A stretch of 64,000 nt of DNA. It comes from Nocardioides sp. YR527. Lineage in GTDB: Bacteria; Actinomycetota; Actinomycetes; Propionibacteriales; Nocardioidaceae. The stretch is from assembly GCF_900101045.1 (NCBI RefSeq), contig NZ_FNFN01000003.1:248001-312000 (forward strand). Reading direction: 5' to 3'. This document shows, one piece after another, positions 45,802-54,885 of the stretch. The translations under genes and the position numbers were made by a program. The notes beneath the pieces were generated by a model. The model was given only the letters and a program-made list of their open reading frames with translations, searched no databases and was not told where the DNA came from. Every line of letters starts with the position of its first letter. The first letter of the stretch is position 1.

Positions 45802-45838
45802 GTAACGATTCTGAACTCTCGCTGAGAGAGAGACCAAT

Positions 45839-45876
45839 CCAGGGTCACTATCTCTTGATGTCGAGATACACCCTGG
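45839..45876 (-). terminator. Nested hairpin terminator after the Cys-rich gene
   Basis: Outer stem CCAGGGT / ACCCTGG (45839-45845, 45870-45876) and inner stem TATCTC / GAGATA (45849-45854, 45863-45868). It lies 13 bases past the stop of the minus-strand gene ending at 45890. On the minus strand it is followed by a pyrimidine-rich run. Confidence 0.6.
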
Positions 45877-45889
45877 GGTTCTGTCTCGG

Positions 45890-46651
45890 TCAGCGCGGGC
45901 TGGCGGGATGGAGGGCCAGGGCCGACCTCGACCGGATGTGCGCCTCGCAATGGCGGACGAGCTCGGCGTACGCCGCCTTGCCCATCAGCTCGGTCAGCTC
46001 GGCCTGGTTGGTGAGGTAGACGGGCTCCACGGCCACGTGGGCCTCGGTGTTGCCGGAGCAGTACCAGTCCAGGTCATGGCCGCCCGGACCCCAGCCGCGC
46101 CGGTCGTACTCCGTGATCGTCACCTCGGTGTAGGTCGTCCCGTCGGTGAGCTCGACGTCGCGGAACGTACGCCGGATCGGCAGCTGCCAGCACACGTCCG
46201 GCTTCGTCTCGAAGTGCTCGCGGCCCTCGGCCTGGGCGAGGATATGGAGCGCGCAGCCGGCGCCGCCGGGGAAGTCAGGGCGGTTGGCCAGCACGCACGA
46301 CTCCTGCCCACGGAAGTCGCTCACCCGGGTCTTGCGCTCGCCCTCGTCGTCGAGCTCGACCCAGTCGTCGGTCTGCACCTCGCGACCGGGGTGCTGCTCC
46401 CACAGGTCAGGGGTCAGCTTGCCGACGAACCCCGCCGTCCGGGCCTCGTCCTCCTCGTCCGCGAAGTGCGCTCCCAGCGTGCAGCACCCCACGTCCGGCG
46501 AGCTCGTGAACATCCCCGGGCAGCCGTTGCCGAAGATGCAGGAGTACGCCGACGTCAACCAGGTCAGGTCACATCGCATCCGCTCGTCGGTGTCGTCGGG
46601 ATTGACGAACTCCACCCACGCACGCGGGAAATCCAGGGGTACCTCAGGCAC
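45890..46651 (-). CDS. Cysteine-rich protein of unknown function
   Basis: 253 residues with about eleven cysteines. Several are spaced like a metal site: [43 protein letters not shown]. The pattern recalls YkgJ/DUF3109-type Fe/Zn-binding proteins but is not a clear match. No signal peptide, so reducing cytoplasm and metal binding are likely. Start GTG 46651. Function not assigned. Confidence 0.7.
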   Translation of the reverse strand: MPEVPLDFPRAWVEFVNPDDTDERMRCDLTWLTSAYSCIFGNGCPGMFTSSPDVGCCTLGAHFADEEDEARTAGFVGKLTPDLWEQHPGREVQTDDWVELDDEGERKTRVSDFRGQESCVLANRPDFPGGAGCALHILAQAEGREHFETKPDVCWQLPIRRTFRDVELTDGTTYTEVTITEYDRRGWGPGGHDLDWYCSGNTEAHVAVEPVYLTNQAELTELMGKAAYAELVRHCEAHIRSRSALALHPASPR

Positions 46652-46798
46652 CTCGCAAGCCTACGTTGCCGAGAGCACGCAGCCAGCATGGCTGCGCTCT
46701 GAGTACGCGACGCCGGTAACGTCGGTCTGCGCATCCTCAGGCGTACCAGACGTAGATTGGGCGCGCAGTCCGCATGTGAGGCGGCGTAAGGAGTCCTC

Positions 46799-47113
46799 GT
46801 GAGTCGAGTGGTCGCATTGTCGTGGGCAGACGTTGACCACCTGAGGTGGGGAGAAGTCGCGGCATTCAACGTCCATAAGGCCGATCTGACGGCTGCTGGG
46901 CTCACGTTCGAACTCGTGGATTTCGATGGTCTTCAGGTCGAAGTCGCTGCCTTTCAAGTGGCGTCGGGTGAGGTCGCGATGATCGGTAGCGGCGACAACT
47001 CACCCAGCCTTCTCAGCCTCGCGGTCGCTGCCGATGCAGTCTCGACCCCAGAGGACTTCATGGTTGCTCTTGGCGTCGGGTTCGAATGGTCGGAGTGGCA
47101 GCCCTTGCGTTGA
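46799..47113 (+). CDS. Small hypothetical protein
   Basis: 104 residues, acidic, Trp- and Val-rich, no recognised domain. Start GTG 46799 has AAGGAG six bases upstream, a strong site. Base composition is noticeably lower in GC than neighbouring genes, with third positions less biased, which suggests acquisition from elsewhere. Divergent from the Cys-rich gene. Confidence 0.65.
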   Translation: MSRVVALSWADVDHLRWGEVAAFNVHKADLTAAGLTFELVDFDGLQVEVAAFQVASGEVAMIGSGDNSPSLLSLAVAADAVSTPEDFMVALGVGFEWSEWQPLR

Positions 47114-47182
47114 CTCCGCTACTGAAGTGCCTGGGTGACTGCTGAGCCTGAGGTGCGGACGGCTACGGCAGAGGGTCCAGCT

Positions 47183-47199
47183 TTGTGAAACTTTCACAA
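47183..47199. promoter_or_regulatory. 17-bp palindrome upstream of hypothetical gene
   Basis: TTGTGAAA-C-TTTCACAA: perfect 8-bp arms around one base. AT-rich palindromes of this kind are typical operators of dimeric regulators. It lies 84 bases upstream of the following start codon in an otherwise featureless 170-base gap. Confidence 0.45.
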
Positions 47200-47283
47200 G
47201 GCTGGCGTCGATGGGTGCTCTACTACGAAGGCGATCAGTCTCAGGATCGCCCACTGGCTGCAAGCCGAGCGAAGGGTGTCGTG

Positions 47284-47724
47284 ATGGGCGTCGAATCCGC
47301 CGTGTATCAGCTTGTTCCTGCCGCCGGAACCTCTGATGCGTACGTCTCAGCTCTGCTGGACATCGGTGCTGAGAGGCGAGGAGAGCATTACCTGGTGCTG
47401 CGAGGGCGGTGTCATTGGATCGACCCGGAGGTCGACATGCCTGCCCCCTCGGTTGGGATACGAGTGTCGTTCACCAACCCGGCTGATGTTGTCTCCGAGA
47501 TTAGTCAACTGTTCGACGCCTTCGCCCGTGTGGGCACGGCGAAGATCTTCGACCCCACGGGGAAGAGGCGATTCGGCATCGAAGACGGCACGTTGGTTGA
47601 GGAGTTGCTCGCGGACTTCGTTCGCCGGCGCGAGGTGTTTCAGCGGTACTTCGGGCCATTCGAGGCTGCTGTCAGTGCCCAAGACGTCTTCAGACTGATG
47701 CGCGAACGCTCGGCAGACTCCTGA
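47284..47724 (+). CDS. Hypothetical protein
   Basis: 146 residues, no family recognised; VGIRVSFTNPADVV and a helical C-terminal part (VEELLADFVRRREVF) are the main visible features. ATG 47284 has GAAGGG at good spacing; a GTG at 47185 is possible. Lower GC than neighbours, like the gene at 46799. Ends five bases before the convergent sigma factor gene. Confidence 0.65.
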   Translation: MGVESAVYQLVPAAGTSDAYVSALLDIGAERRGEHYLVLRGRCHWIDPEVDMPAPSVGIRVSFTNPADVVSEISQLFDAFARVGTAKIFDPTGKRRFGIEDGTLVEELLADFVRRREVFQRYFGPFEAAVSAQDVFRLMRERSADS

Positions 47725-47729
47725 CGTGA

Positions 47730-48614
47730 TTAGGCCCACGGACCGAGCTTCTCGGGGTTGCGTACGGCCCAGATGCGGGTGATGCGACCGTCGGCGATGT
47801 CGAAGGCGTAGACGGAGATGGTGGCGCCGTCGAGCTGTCCGATCAGGCCGGGCTGACCGTTGACCACGCATTCCTGCAGCGTCACCGCCGGGGCGCGGCC
47901 GGCGATCTCCATCCAGGCGTCGGCGATCCGCTCGGCGCCGCTGATCGGTTCGAGGAAGGCCAGGGCCAGGCCGCCGCCGTCGGCGGTGGCGACCGCCGAC
48001 GGGTCGAGGAGTCCGACGAGAGCCTCGATGTCGCGGGACTCCCACGCCTCCTTGAAGCCTCGGACCAGGTCGGCACGCTCGGCGATCGACGGGTCCCGGG
48101 AGGTGTCGATGCGGCGGCGTGCGCTGGAGGCGAGCTGGCGACAGGCGGCCGGAGTGCGTCCGACGACGTCGGCGATCTCGTTGAAGGTGTAGCGGAAGAT
48201 GTCGTGCAGGACGAAGGAGACCCGCTCGGCGGGGGTCATCGAGTCGAGCACCACCAGGAAGGCCATGCTGATCGACTCGTCGAGGGTGACCCGGTCGGCG
48301 GGGTCGGCAGGCGCCGACTCGGTTCCGTCGAGCCAGCCGCCGGGCACCGGCTCCGGGATCCAGTCGCCGACGTACTGCTCCCGCCGGGCGCGCGCCGAGC
48401 CGAGCAGATCGAGGCAGATCCGGCTGGCGACCGTCGTCATCCAGGCGCCGGGGTTCTCGATCGCGTCCCGTTGCCGGTCGGAGAGGGCGTACCAGCGGGT
48501 GTAGGTCTCCTGCGTCACGTCCTCGGCCTCGGCGAGCGAGCCGAGCAGACGGTAGGCGAGGTTGATCAGCTGGCGGCGTTCGCCGATCACCTCGGCGAGG
48601 TGCGGGTCGGTCAT
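47730..48614 (-). CDS. ECF41-type RNA polymerase sigma factor with SnoaL-like C-terminal domain
   Basis: 294 residues. Sigma region 2 (LINLAYRLLGSLAEAEDVTQ), region 4 (LDSMTPAERVSFVLHDIF and YTFNEIADVVGRT), then an NTF2/SnoaL-like domain (about 195-294). The ECF41 signature DGGG is in VATADGGGLAL; in this group the extension acts as a built-in regulator in place of a separate anti-sigma factor. ATG 48614 has GAAGGAG upstream. The divergent gap holds promoter-like elements on both strands. Confidence 0.92.
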   Translation of the reverse strand: MTDPHLAEVIGERRQLINLAYRLLGSLAEAEDVTQETYTRWYALSDRQRDAIENPGAWMTTVASRICLDLLGSARARREQYVGDWIPEPVPGGWLDGTESAPADPADRVTLDESISMAFLVVLDSMTPAERVSFVLHDIFRYTFNEIADVVGRTPAACRQLASSARRRIDTSRDPSIAERADLVRGFKEAWESRDIEALVGLLDPSAVATADGGGLALAFLEPISGAERIADAWMEIAGRAPAVTLQECVVNGQPGLIGQLDGATISVYAFDIADGRITRIWAVRNPEKLGPWA

Positions 48615-48650
48615 GGCGGCTCCTTCGGTCTGCATGTCTACAACCGATCC

Positions 48651-48677
48651 GACGAAACAGCGACCCGATCTGTGAGA
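48651..48677 (-). promoter_or_regulatory. Putative ECF41 autoregulatory promoter
   Basis: On the minus strand TCTCACA, 16 bases, CGTC, close to the ECF41 consensus TGTCACA-N16-CGTC. It points to the sigma factor gene, whose start is 37 bases downstream. Confidence 0.6.
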
Positions 48678-48681
48678 CCCG

Positions 48682-48708
48682 CCTGACATTCCGTACGCCT
48701 GCTTCGTC
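48682..48708 (+). promoter_or_regulatory. Putative ECF41 target promoter for the FMN reductase operon
   Basis: On the plus strand CCTGACA, 16 bases, CGTC. The spacing equals that of the opposite promoter; the -35 shares only TxACA-like positions with the consensus. The FMN reductase start is 43 bases downstream. Confidence 0.45.
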
Positions 48709-48751
48709 GGAGGGGCGACAGACCCACGACAGCTACAAAGGACTCCGGAAC

Positions 48752-49342
48752 ATGATCAAGATCGGCATCATCCTCGGCAGCACCCGTCCCAACCGCAACG
48801 GCTCGCAGGTCGCCCACTGGGTCCATGACCTCGCCTCCCGCCGTGACGACGCGACCTTCGAGCTCATCGATCTGCGCGACCATCCGCTCCCGCACCTGGA
48901 CGAGGCCGTGCCGCCGATGTTCGGGCCCTCGGCCAACCAGCACACCCGCGACTGGGCCGAGCGGATCGCCCCGTTCGACGGGTTCGTGATCGTCACTCCG
49001 GAGTACAACGGCGGCATGCCCGGGGTCCTGAAGAACGCCATCGACCACGCCTGCGCGGAGTGGACGAACAAGGCGGTCGGGTTCGTCTCGTACGGGGTCA
49101 GCGGCGGCGCTCGCGCGGTCGCCCAGCTGCGTACGGTGTGCGGCACGCTGGGCATGGCCGATGTGAGCCGTCCGGTGGAGCTCTCGCTGTTCACCGACTT
49201 CGAGAACCACACCACCTTCGTGCCCGGCGACCGGCACGCAGTCGCGCTGACCGCCACGCTCGACCAGGTCGTCTCGTGGAGCACTGTGCTCGCGCCGCTG
49301 CGCGAGGACACCCTCGTCGGCGCCGAGGCAGGTCGGTCATGA
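48752..49342 (+). CDS. NADPH-dependent FMN reductase-family protein
   Basis: 196 residues, flavodoxin-like. IGIILGSTRPNRNG binds the FMN phosphate and TPEYNGGMPGVLKNAIDH is the family signature. First gene of a two-gene unit under the putative ECF41 promoter. Probably a quinone or flavin reductase. Confidence 0.92.
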   Translation: MIKIGIILGSTRPNRNGSQVAHWVHDLASRRDDATFELIDLRDHPLPHLDEAVPPMFGPSANQHTRDWAERIAPFDGFVIVTPEYNGGMPGVLKNAIDHACAEWTNKAVGFVSYGVSGGARAVAQLRTVCGTLGMADVSRPVELSLFTDFENHTTFVPGDRHAVALTATLDQVVSWSTVLAPLREDTLVGAEAGRS

Positions 49343-49776
49343 GCGCGGTCGCCGCGGAGGAGGCCGCGATCCGGCAGCAGATCGGGAAGGTCATCGAGGG
49401 GCTGCGCACCAAGGATCTCGACGTCCTCCGGGAGCCGTACGCCCCCGACGTGGTCTCCTTCGACGTCGAGCCGCCGCTCCAGCACGTCGGGATCGACGCG
49501 AAGCTCGCGAACTGGGCGAGGGTCTTCGAGGTCTTCGAGAAGGTGGACTACGAGCTCCGGGACCTGACCCTCACCATCGGTGGGGACGTGGCGTTCGGGT
49601 ACGCCTTCGGCCGGCTCAGCGGAACCATGAAGAACGGGGTCGCGACGACCGGGATGTGGGTCCGGGTCACCTACGGGCTGCGCCGGATCGACGGCATCTG
49701 GAGGATCGTCCACGACCAGGTCTCGGTGCCGTTCGACATCCTCAGCGGCACCGGGGTGACAGACCTCGAACCGTGA
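49339..49776 (+). CDS. SnoaL/NTF2-like (SgcJ-type) protein
   Basis: 145 residues. The pattern EEAAIRQQIGKVIEGLRTKD then YAPDVVSFDVEPPLQ and WRIVHDQVSVPFD fits the ketosteroid isomerase-like SnoaL_3 family. Overlaps the FMN reductase stop by four bases (ATGA). Note that the neighbouring ECF41 factor has the same fold at its C-terminus. Confidence 0.88.
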   Translation: MSAVAAEEAAIRQQIGKVIEGLRTKDLDVLREPYAPDVVSFDVEPPLQHVGIDAKLANWARVFEVFEKVDYELRDLTLTIGGDVAFGYAFGRLSGTMKNGVATTGMWVRVTYGLRRIDGIWRIVHDQVSVPFDILSGTGVTDLEP

Positions 49777-49821
49777 CGGAGATGACGTCTCGGGGATTCC
49801 GGACGGGCGGGGCCGGCGGCG

Positions 49822-49936
49822 TACTCTTGTAGGTGCGAAGCGACTGCTTCGTATCCATCGTGTATCACCTCGCGCTGGCCCCGCCGGCGGACCAAGGCGG
49901 CACAGAGCCGCGGTTCGCAGCGGGAGGTCGAAAGAG
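49822..49936 (+). promoter_or_regulatory. Structured leader with possible leaderless upstream ORF before MFS gene
   Basis: A TANNNT -10 (TACTCT, 49822-49827) sits five bases before a GTG at 49833 that could be both transcription start and start codon of a short upstream ORF (VRSDCFVSIVYH...). It runs to 50027 in another frame, across the MFS start at 49937. Three hairpins follow: GCGAAGC-GACT-GCTTCGT, CGCTGGC-CCC-GCCGGCG and GCGGC-ACAGA-GCCGC. This resembles attenuation leaders of efflux genes, but no known riboswitch class was recognised. Confidence 0.45.
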
Positions 49937-51196
49937 ATGTCAGAGCAGCGCGAGCAGAGTCTGGTGCGCGCCGTCGGAGGGACGTACTTCCCGCTCGCGC
50001 TGGTCGCGCGGATGCCGTACGCGATGATGGTCGTCGGCGTGCTGACGCTGGTCGTCGCGGGCCGCGACTCGCTGGCGCTCGGGGGTCTGAACTCGGCGAT
50101 GGTCGGGATCGGCGCCGCGACGTGCGGCCCGCTTCTCGGTGCCGCCGTCGACCGGTTCGGCCAGCGCCGTGTGCTGCTAGTGATCAGCGTCGCCAGCAGC
50201 GCGGCGCTGGGCGCGATGGCCTGGGTGGTCTACAGCCCGCTGCCGGACGCGGCCGTGCTCGCGGTGGCGTTCCTGGTCGGTGCGACCGCGCCTCAGATCG
50301 CGCCGCTGTCGCGGTCCCGGCTGGTGGCGATCATCTCGGCGTGCATCGCGCCGGCACGCCGCGTCCGGGTGCTCGACTCGACGATGGCCTACGAGTCGGC
50401 GGCCGACGAGATCGTCTTCATCGTCGGCCCGGTCGTCGCGGGCGTCCTCGCCGTCGCGATCGACCCGTGGGCCCCGGTCGTCGCCGCGGCCGCCCTCACC
50501 CTCGTCTTCGTCTCCGCCTTCGCGCTCCACCCCAGCGCCGAGTCGGCGCAGGCCGCTGCCGGACGTACGCCGGCTGCAGGCTCCGTGCGAGAGCTCGCCC
50601 GTCCGGGTGTGGTCGTCATCGTGGTCGGCATCCTCGGCGTCGGCCTCTTCTTCGGCTCGATGCTCACCTCGCTGACCGCGTTCATGGGCGACCACGGGCG
50701 TCCCGAGGAGGCGGGCCTGGTCTACGCCGCGATGGGCGTCGGGTCGGCCGCGCTGGCGCTCGGCGTCGCCCTCTTCCCGGCGGGCTTCACCTCGGCCGCG
50801 CGCTGGCTGGTCTTCGGCGGGGTCATGCTCGTCGGCGCGCTGGCGCTGCCCGGGGTGTCCTCGGTGACCGGGATGGTGCTCGCGCTGCTCGTCGTCGGCC
50901 TCGGGATCGGGCCGACCCTGGTCACCCAGTACGGCCTCGGTGCCCGTCGCAGCCCGGTCGGCCGGTCCGCCACCGTGATGACCATGCTCGGCTCCGCGGT
51001 GATCCTCGGCCAGTCGCTGGCCTCCGCGATCACCGGGAACGTCGCGGAGCGCTGGGGCACCGAGGCGGCGCTCGTCCTGCCGGCCGTCGCCGCGCTCGTG
51101 GTCGTCGTCGCCGGGGTCGTCAACGCCCGGATCGGAGAGCACTCCGCGCCCGTCACAGCCAGTCCCGAGCGCGCCACGGCTACGGCCGGCCGCTGA
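49937..51196 (+). CDS. MFS transporter
   Basis: 419 residues with about twelve membrane helices. The loop-2/3 motif appears as DRFGQRRVLLVIS (about 73-85). The central loop (about 195-220) is Ala/Pro-rich. No substrate signature; efflux is likely from the leader structure. Start ATG 49937 after GGGAGG. Its last 17 bases overlap the end of the convergent glycosylase gene. Confidence 0.88.
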   Translation: MSEQREQSLVRAVGGTYFPLALVARMPYAMMVVGVLTLVVAGRDSLALGGLNSAMVGIGAATCGPLLGAAVDRFGQRRVLLVISVASSAALGAMAWVVYSPLPDAAVLAVAFLVGATAPQIAPLSRSRLVAIISACIAPARRVRVLDSTMAYESAADEIVFIVGPVVAGVLAVAIDPWAPVVAAAALTLVFVSAFALHPSAESAQAAAGRTPAAGSVRELARPGVVVIVVGILGVGLFFGSMLTSLTAFMGDHGRPEEAGLVYAAMGVGSAALALGVALFPAGFTSAARWLVFGGVMLVGALALPGVSSVTGMVLALLVVGLGIGPTLVTQYGLGARRSPVGRSATVMTMLGSAVILGQSLASAITGNVAERWGTEAALVLPAVAALVVVVAGVVNARIGEHSAPVTASPERATATAGR

Positions 51197-51764
51197 GCGC
51201 TTCAGCGACCCGTCGCTTCAGCGCGGGCAGGACGTCGGTGACGAACCACGGGTTGCGGGACTGCCAGCGGAAGTTCAGCGGTGAGGGGTGGACGAGCGGG
51301 AACCGATCCGGCAGATAGTCGCGGAAGCCGCGTACGCGCTCGGTCAGCGAGCTCTTCCCGCCGAGGTAGTGACGCTGCGCGTAGTCGCCGACGACCAGGC
51401 TGAGACTGACCTGTGGCATCAGCGACAGCAGGCGAGGGTGCCACCTCGGCGCGAAGTCGGGTCGCGGCGGCAGGTCGCCGGTCGCGCCCTTGCCGGGGTA
51501 GTAGAAGTCCATCGGCAGGATCGCGAAGGCCGCCGGGTCGCGGAAGGTGGCCTCGTCGACGCCGAGCCACTCGACGAGGCGCTGCCCGCTCGCGTCGTTC
51601 CAGGGAATCCCGCTCTGCTGAGCCTTGATGCCCGGCGCCTGACCGATGATCAGGCACCGGGCGTCCGGATGAGCCACGTAGAGCGGCTCGTATCCGGCCT
51701 CGACGGCCCACGCGTTGCTCGGATGGGCTGCGATCTCCCGGCGGATCCGGTCGAGTTCCTTCAT
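51180..51764 (-). CDS. Uracil-DNA glycosylase superfamily protein
   Basis: 194 residues. UDG-fold motifs: [20 protein letters not shown] (water-activating loop), [19 protein letters not shown] and HPSPLNFRW (intercalation loop). The spacing is close to the uracil-DNA glycosylase-like family found beside other actinobacterial repair genes; the exact family number is not clear. ATG 51764 has AGGAGG upstream. Confidence 0.88.
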   Translation of the reverse strand: MKELDRIRREIAAHPSNAWAVEAGYEPLYVAHPDARCLIIGQAPGIKAQQSGIPWNDASGQRLVEWLGVDEATFRDPAAFAILPMDFYYPGKGATGDLPPRPDFAPRWHPRLLSLMPQVSLSLVVGDYAQRHYLGGKSSLTERVRGFRDYLPDRFPLVHPSPLNFRWQSRNPWFVTDVLPALKRRVAEALSGRP

Positions 51765-51840
51765 GACGTCATCCTCCTGCGTATCTCTTGCTGGGAGAGG
51801 AGTTCCGCGTGGGGGACGGCGAGCCACTAAAGTCGAACCC

Positions 51841-52797
51841 ATGCGTTTGGGAGTACTCGACATCGGATCGAACACGGGACACCTGCTCGTGGTCGACGCC
51901 CACGGCGGGGCGGCCCCGTTGCCGGCGTACTCCTTCAAGCAGCCGTTGCGGCTGGCTGAGCACCTCGACGAGGCCGGAGATGTGACCGAGGCCGGGATCG
52001 AGGCGCTGACGGCCTTCACCCGCGAATCGGTGGCGGTCGCGGAGGAGAAGGGCGTCTCGGAGATGTTGGCGTTCGCGACCTCGGCGGTACGCGATGCCGG
52101 CAACTCGCAGCAGGTGCTCGACCGCGTACATGCCGAGACCGGGGTCGAGATCGAGGTCCTGCCCGGCGACGACGAGGCGCGGCTGACCTTCCTGGCCGTA
52201 CGCCGCTGGTTCGGCTGGTCCGCCGGACGGCTCGCCGTCTTCGACATCGGCGGCGGTTCGCTGGAGATCGCGGCCGGTCTCGACGAGCAGCCGTACGTCG
52301 CCTGGTCGCTGCCGCTGGGAGCCGGCCGGCTCGCGCGCAGCTACTTCGGTGACCGTCCGACGGAGGAGGAGATGCGGGAGCTGCGTAGGACGATCCGCGC
52401 CTCGATCGCCGAGGACGCGGGCAAGATACTGCGCGACGGCAAGCCGGACATGGCGGTGGCGACCTCGAAGACGTTCCGCTCGCTGGCACGCATCTGCGGA
52501 GCCGCGCCGAGCGGCGAGGGTCTGCGGGTGCGCCGCCAGCTGCCCTTGGCCGAGCTGCGCGAGTGGATCCCGAAGCTGCTGGAGATGTCGCTCGAGGAGC
52601 TCTCCGAGCTGCCCGGGGTCAGTCCGTCACGGGCCCATCAGATCGTGCCCGGTGCGCTGGTCGCCGAGGCGTGCCTCGACATCTTCGATCTGCCTGCGTT
52701 CGAGATCTGCCCGTGGGCGCTGCGTGAGGGCCTGATCCTCGACCGTCTCGACCACCTGTCCTTCATCGGCAGTTCCAATCCTGGAAGGTCCGACTAG
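51841..52797 (+). CDS. Ppx/GppA phosphatase family protein
   Basis: 318 residues, short form typical of actinobacteria. [15 protein letters not shown] and [11 protein letters not shown] are the two phosphate-binding motifs of the actin-like fold; SAVRDAGNS and LPLGAGRL are also conserved. Hydrolyses polyphosphate or pppGpp; the short form lacks the C-terminal HD-type domain. The stop is ten bases from the next gene, so probably co-transcribed. Confidence 0.92.
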   Translation: MRLGVLDIGSNTGHLLVVDAHGGAAPLPAYSFKQPLRLAEHLDEAGDVTEAGIEALTAFTRESVAVAEEKGVSEMLAFATSAVRDAGNSQQVLDRVHAETGVEIEVLPGDDEARLTFLAVRRWFGWSAGRLAVFDIGGGSLEIAAGLDEQPYVAWSLPLGAGRLARSYFGDRPTEEEMRELRRTIRASIAEDAGKILRDGKPDMAVATSKTFRSLARICGAAPSGEGLRVRRQLPLAELREWIPKLLEMSLEELSELPGVSPSRAHQIVPGALVAEACLDIFDLPAFEICPWALREGLILDRLDHLSFIGSSNPGRSD

Positions 52798-52807
52798 GAG
52801 GCCCGCG

Positions 52808-53578
52808 ATGATCTCGCTGTCGACGTCCTCTACCTTTCCCGAGTCGACCGCCCACGCCTTCGCGTACGCCGCGGAGGTGGGCTACGACGGGGTCGAGATC
52901 ATGGTCGGCATCGACGCGCTGTCGCAGCAGACCCATGCGGTCAAGCAGCTCGCCGAGCACCACGGCCTGCCGATCGTCGCGATCCACGCGCCGACGCTGC
53001 TGTTCACCCAACAGGTGTGGGGCTTCGAGCCTTGGGGGAAGCTCGAGCGGTCGGCCGAGATGGCCACCGAGGTCGGTGCAGGGGTGGTGGTCGTACATCC
53101 GCCGTTCCGCTGGCAGCGCGAGTACGCGGCCGGGTTCGTGGAGGGGATCGCCACCCTGGAGCGCACGACCGGTCTGCGGTTCGCGGTCGAGAACATGTAC
53201 CCGTGGCGGGCGGCCAAGCGCTCGACGCCGATGTACCTGCCCCACTGGGACCCCTCGACCGAGGAGTACGCCAACACCACCATCGATCTCTCCCACGCCG
53301 CGATCGCCGGCGACGACGTGATCGAGATGGCGAAGCGGCTCGGCCCGCGGCTGCGGCACATCCACCTCACCGATGGCACCGGCTCGGCCAAGGACGAGCA
53401 TCTCGTCCCCGGCCGCGGCCACATGGGCGCCGACCGCTTCCTGCGCCATCTCGCCGCCTCCGGCTTCGACGGCGAGATCGTGCTGGAGATCAGCACCCGC
53501 CGCGCCCACTCCCGTGAGGAGCGCGTCGCCGACCTCCGCGAGTCGCTCGAGTTCGCGCGCAAGCACTTCCAGTCCTGA
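52808..53578 (+). CDS. Sugar phosphate isomerase/epimerase-type TIM barrel protein
   Basis: 256 residues, AP-endonuclease-2-like barrel. Metal ligands are seen in GYDGVEIMVG (Glu), IHAPTLLF (His), RFAVENMYPW (Glu), IDLSHAAIAG (Asp, His), RHIHLTDGTG (His) and VLEISTRR (Glu). It follows ppx in actinobacterial genomes in the same order. Substrate unknown. Confidence 0.9.
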   Translation: MISLSTSSTFPESTAHAFAYAAEVGYDGVEIMVGIDALSQQTHAVKQLAEHHGLPIVAIHAPTLLFTQQVWGFEPWGKLERSAEMATEVGAGVVVVHPPFRWQREYAAGFVEGIATLERTTGLRFAVENMYPWRAAKRSTPMYLPHWDPSTEEYANTTIDLSHAAIAGDDVIEMAKRLGPRLRHIHLTDGTGSAKDEHLVPGRGHMGADRFLRHLAASGFDGEIVLEISTRRAHSREERVADLRESLEFARKHFQS

Positions 53579-53605
53579 TGCCACGCCTCGACCAGCGGCG
53601 GCGGC

Positions 53606-54811
53606 TCAGTCGCGGGCGGCGAGCCAGGACCAGGTGAGCGAGGTCAGGGCGAGGAGGAGGACCGCGGTGGCGACGCCCCACCAGCCGACGACGTACGCAT
53701 AGCCCAGCAGCCAGCCGAAGAGGCTCGAGCCGCCGTAGTAGAAGAGGTTGTAGAGGGCGCTGGCCTGGGCCTTGCCGACCTTCGCGCGGGCGCCGACCCA
53801 CCCCGACGCGACGCCGTGGGCACCGAAGAAGCCGGTGGTGAGGACGACGAGGCCGGTCAGGACCATCGCGAGGTTGTCGGGGAAGGTCATCACGACGCCG
53901 ACGATCGTGATGACGACGCAGGTCAGCATGACCTTTCGCCGCCCGTGGGTGGCGGCCAGGCGGCCCGCGACCGACGAGGAGACGGTGCCACCGAGATAGG
54001 CGAAGAAGATCTGGCTCGAGATCGCCACCGGCAGCCCGAAGGGCTCGCGCTCGAGGCGGAACCCCAGATAGTTGTACGTCGCCACGAACCCGCCCATCAG
54101 CAGCGCTGCCTGCCCGTAGAGGACGAGCATGCCCGGGTCGCGGAGGTTGGCCAGCACCCCCTCGCGTACCGACGTCGTCGGCCTGCCGGCCGGTCGGACC
54201 CAGCCCTGCGCGCGCGGGATCAGGGTGATCGCGATGACCGCGGCGATCGCCGAGAGGACACCGCCGGCGGTGACGCCCAGGCGCCAGCCGCCGAGGTCGG
54301 CGAACGGGCCGGTGATGACCCGGCCGAGGAGACCGCCGACGGTGGTGCCGGAGATGTAGATGGCAGCGGCGAGGCTGACGTGGCGTACGTGGATCTCCTC
54401 GGCCAGATAGGCGACCGCGAGGGCGGGAACGCCGCCGAGCGCGAGACCTTCGAGGCTGCGCAGGACGAGGAGCGTGGTGAAGCCGGGGGCGAGCGGGGTG
54501 AGCAGGCCGAGGACGAGGGAGATCGAGAGCGCGATCTTCATCGCCGGCGCCCGGCCGATGCGGTCGGCGACCCACGACCAGCCGAGGACGCTGACCGCGA
54601 GGCCGAGGGTCGCGGTGGAGACGGTGAGCGCGGCGGAGGCCTCGTTGACCTCGAGCGCGTGCGCGACGGTCGGCAGGATGCCCTGGGTGGAGTACATCTG
54701 CCCGAAGGTCGCGATCCCGGCGGCGAAGAGGCCGATCAGGATCCGGCGGTAGCCGCTGCTCCCGGCATCGTGCCCGACCCAGGGGCGGGTCAGGGAGGCA
54801 TCGACGGACAT
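53606..54811 (-). CDS. MFS transporter (YnfM/AraJ-like)
   Basis: 401 residues, about twelve helices. The MFS loop motif is WVADRIGRAPAMKIA. YSTQGILPTVAHALEV near the start is typical of the YnfM-type drug/arabinose efflux branch. ATG 54811 was chosen over an upstream frame to 54853, which has a poor ribosome site. Divergent from the acyltransferase-like gene at 54886. Confidence 0.9.
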   Translation of the reverse strand: MSVDASLTRPWVGHDAGSSGYRRILIGLFAAGIATFGQMYSTQGILPTVAHALEVNEASAALTVSTATLGLAVSVLGWSWVADRIGRAPAMKIALSISLVLGLLTPLAPGFTTLLVLRSLEGLALGGVPALAVAYLAEEIHVRHVSLAAAIYISGTTVGGLLGRVITGPFADLGGWRLGVTAGGVLSAIAAVIAITLIPRAQGWVRPAGRPTTSVREGVLANLRDPGMLVLYGQAALLMGGFVATYNYLGFRLEREPFGLPVAISSQIFFAYLGGTVSSSVAGRLAATHGRRKVMLTCVVITIVGVVMTFPDNLAMVLTGLVVLTTGFFGAHGVASGWVGARAKVGKAQASALYNLFYYGGSSLFGWLLGYAYVVGWWGVATAVLLLALTSLTWSWLAARD

Positions 54812-54872
54812 CGTTCTCACGGTAAAGCAGGTGTTGTGGGTGGGTGAAGCCACGGCGTACGTGAGATATCTC

Positions 54873-54878
54873 TACTCT
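54873..54878 (+). promoter_or_regulatory. -10 element for a leaderless transcript
   Basis: TACTCT lies seven bases before ATG 54886, so transcription probably starts at the A of the start codon. No Shine-Dalgarno precedes this gene, consistent with a leaderless mRNA, common in actinobacteria. A 10-bp palindrome GAGATATCTC (54863-54872) directly precedes it and could be an operator. Confidence 0.5.
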
Positions 54879-54885
54879 GGGGGCG

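Noticed and set aside
47074..47095. tRNA T-loop-like GGGTTCGAATGG
   Set aside because: No acceptor, D or anticodon stems can be drawn around it, and it lies inside a coding region.
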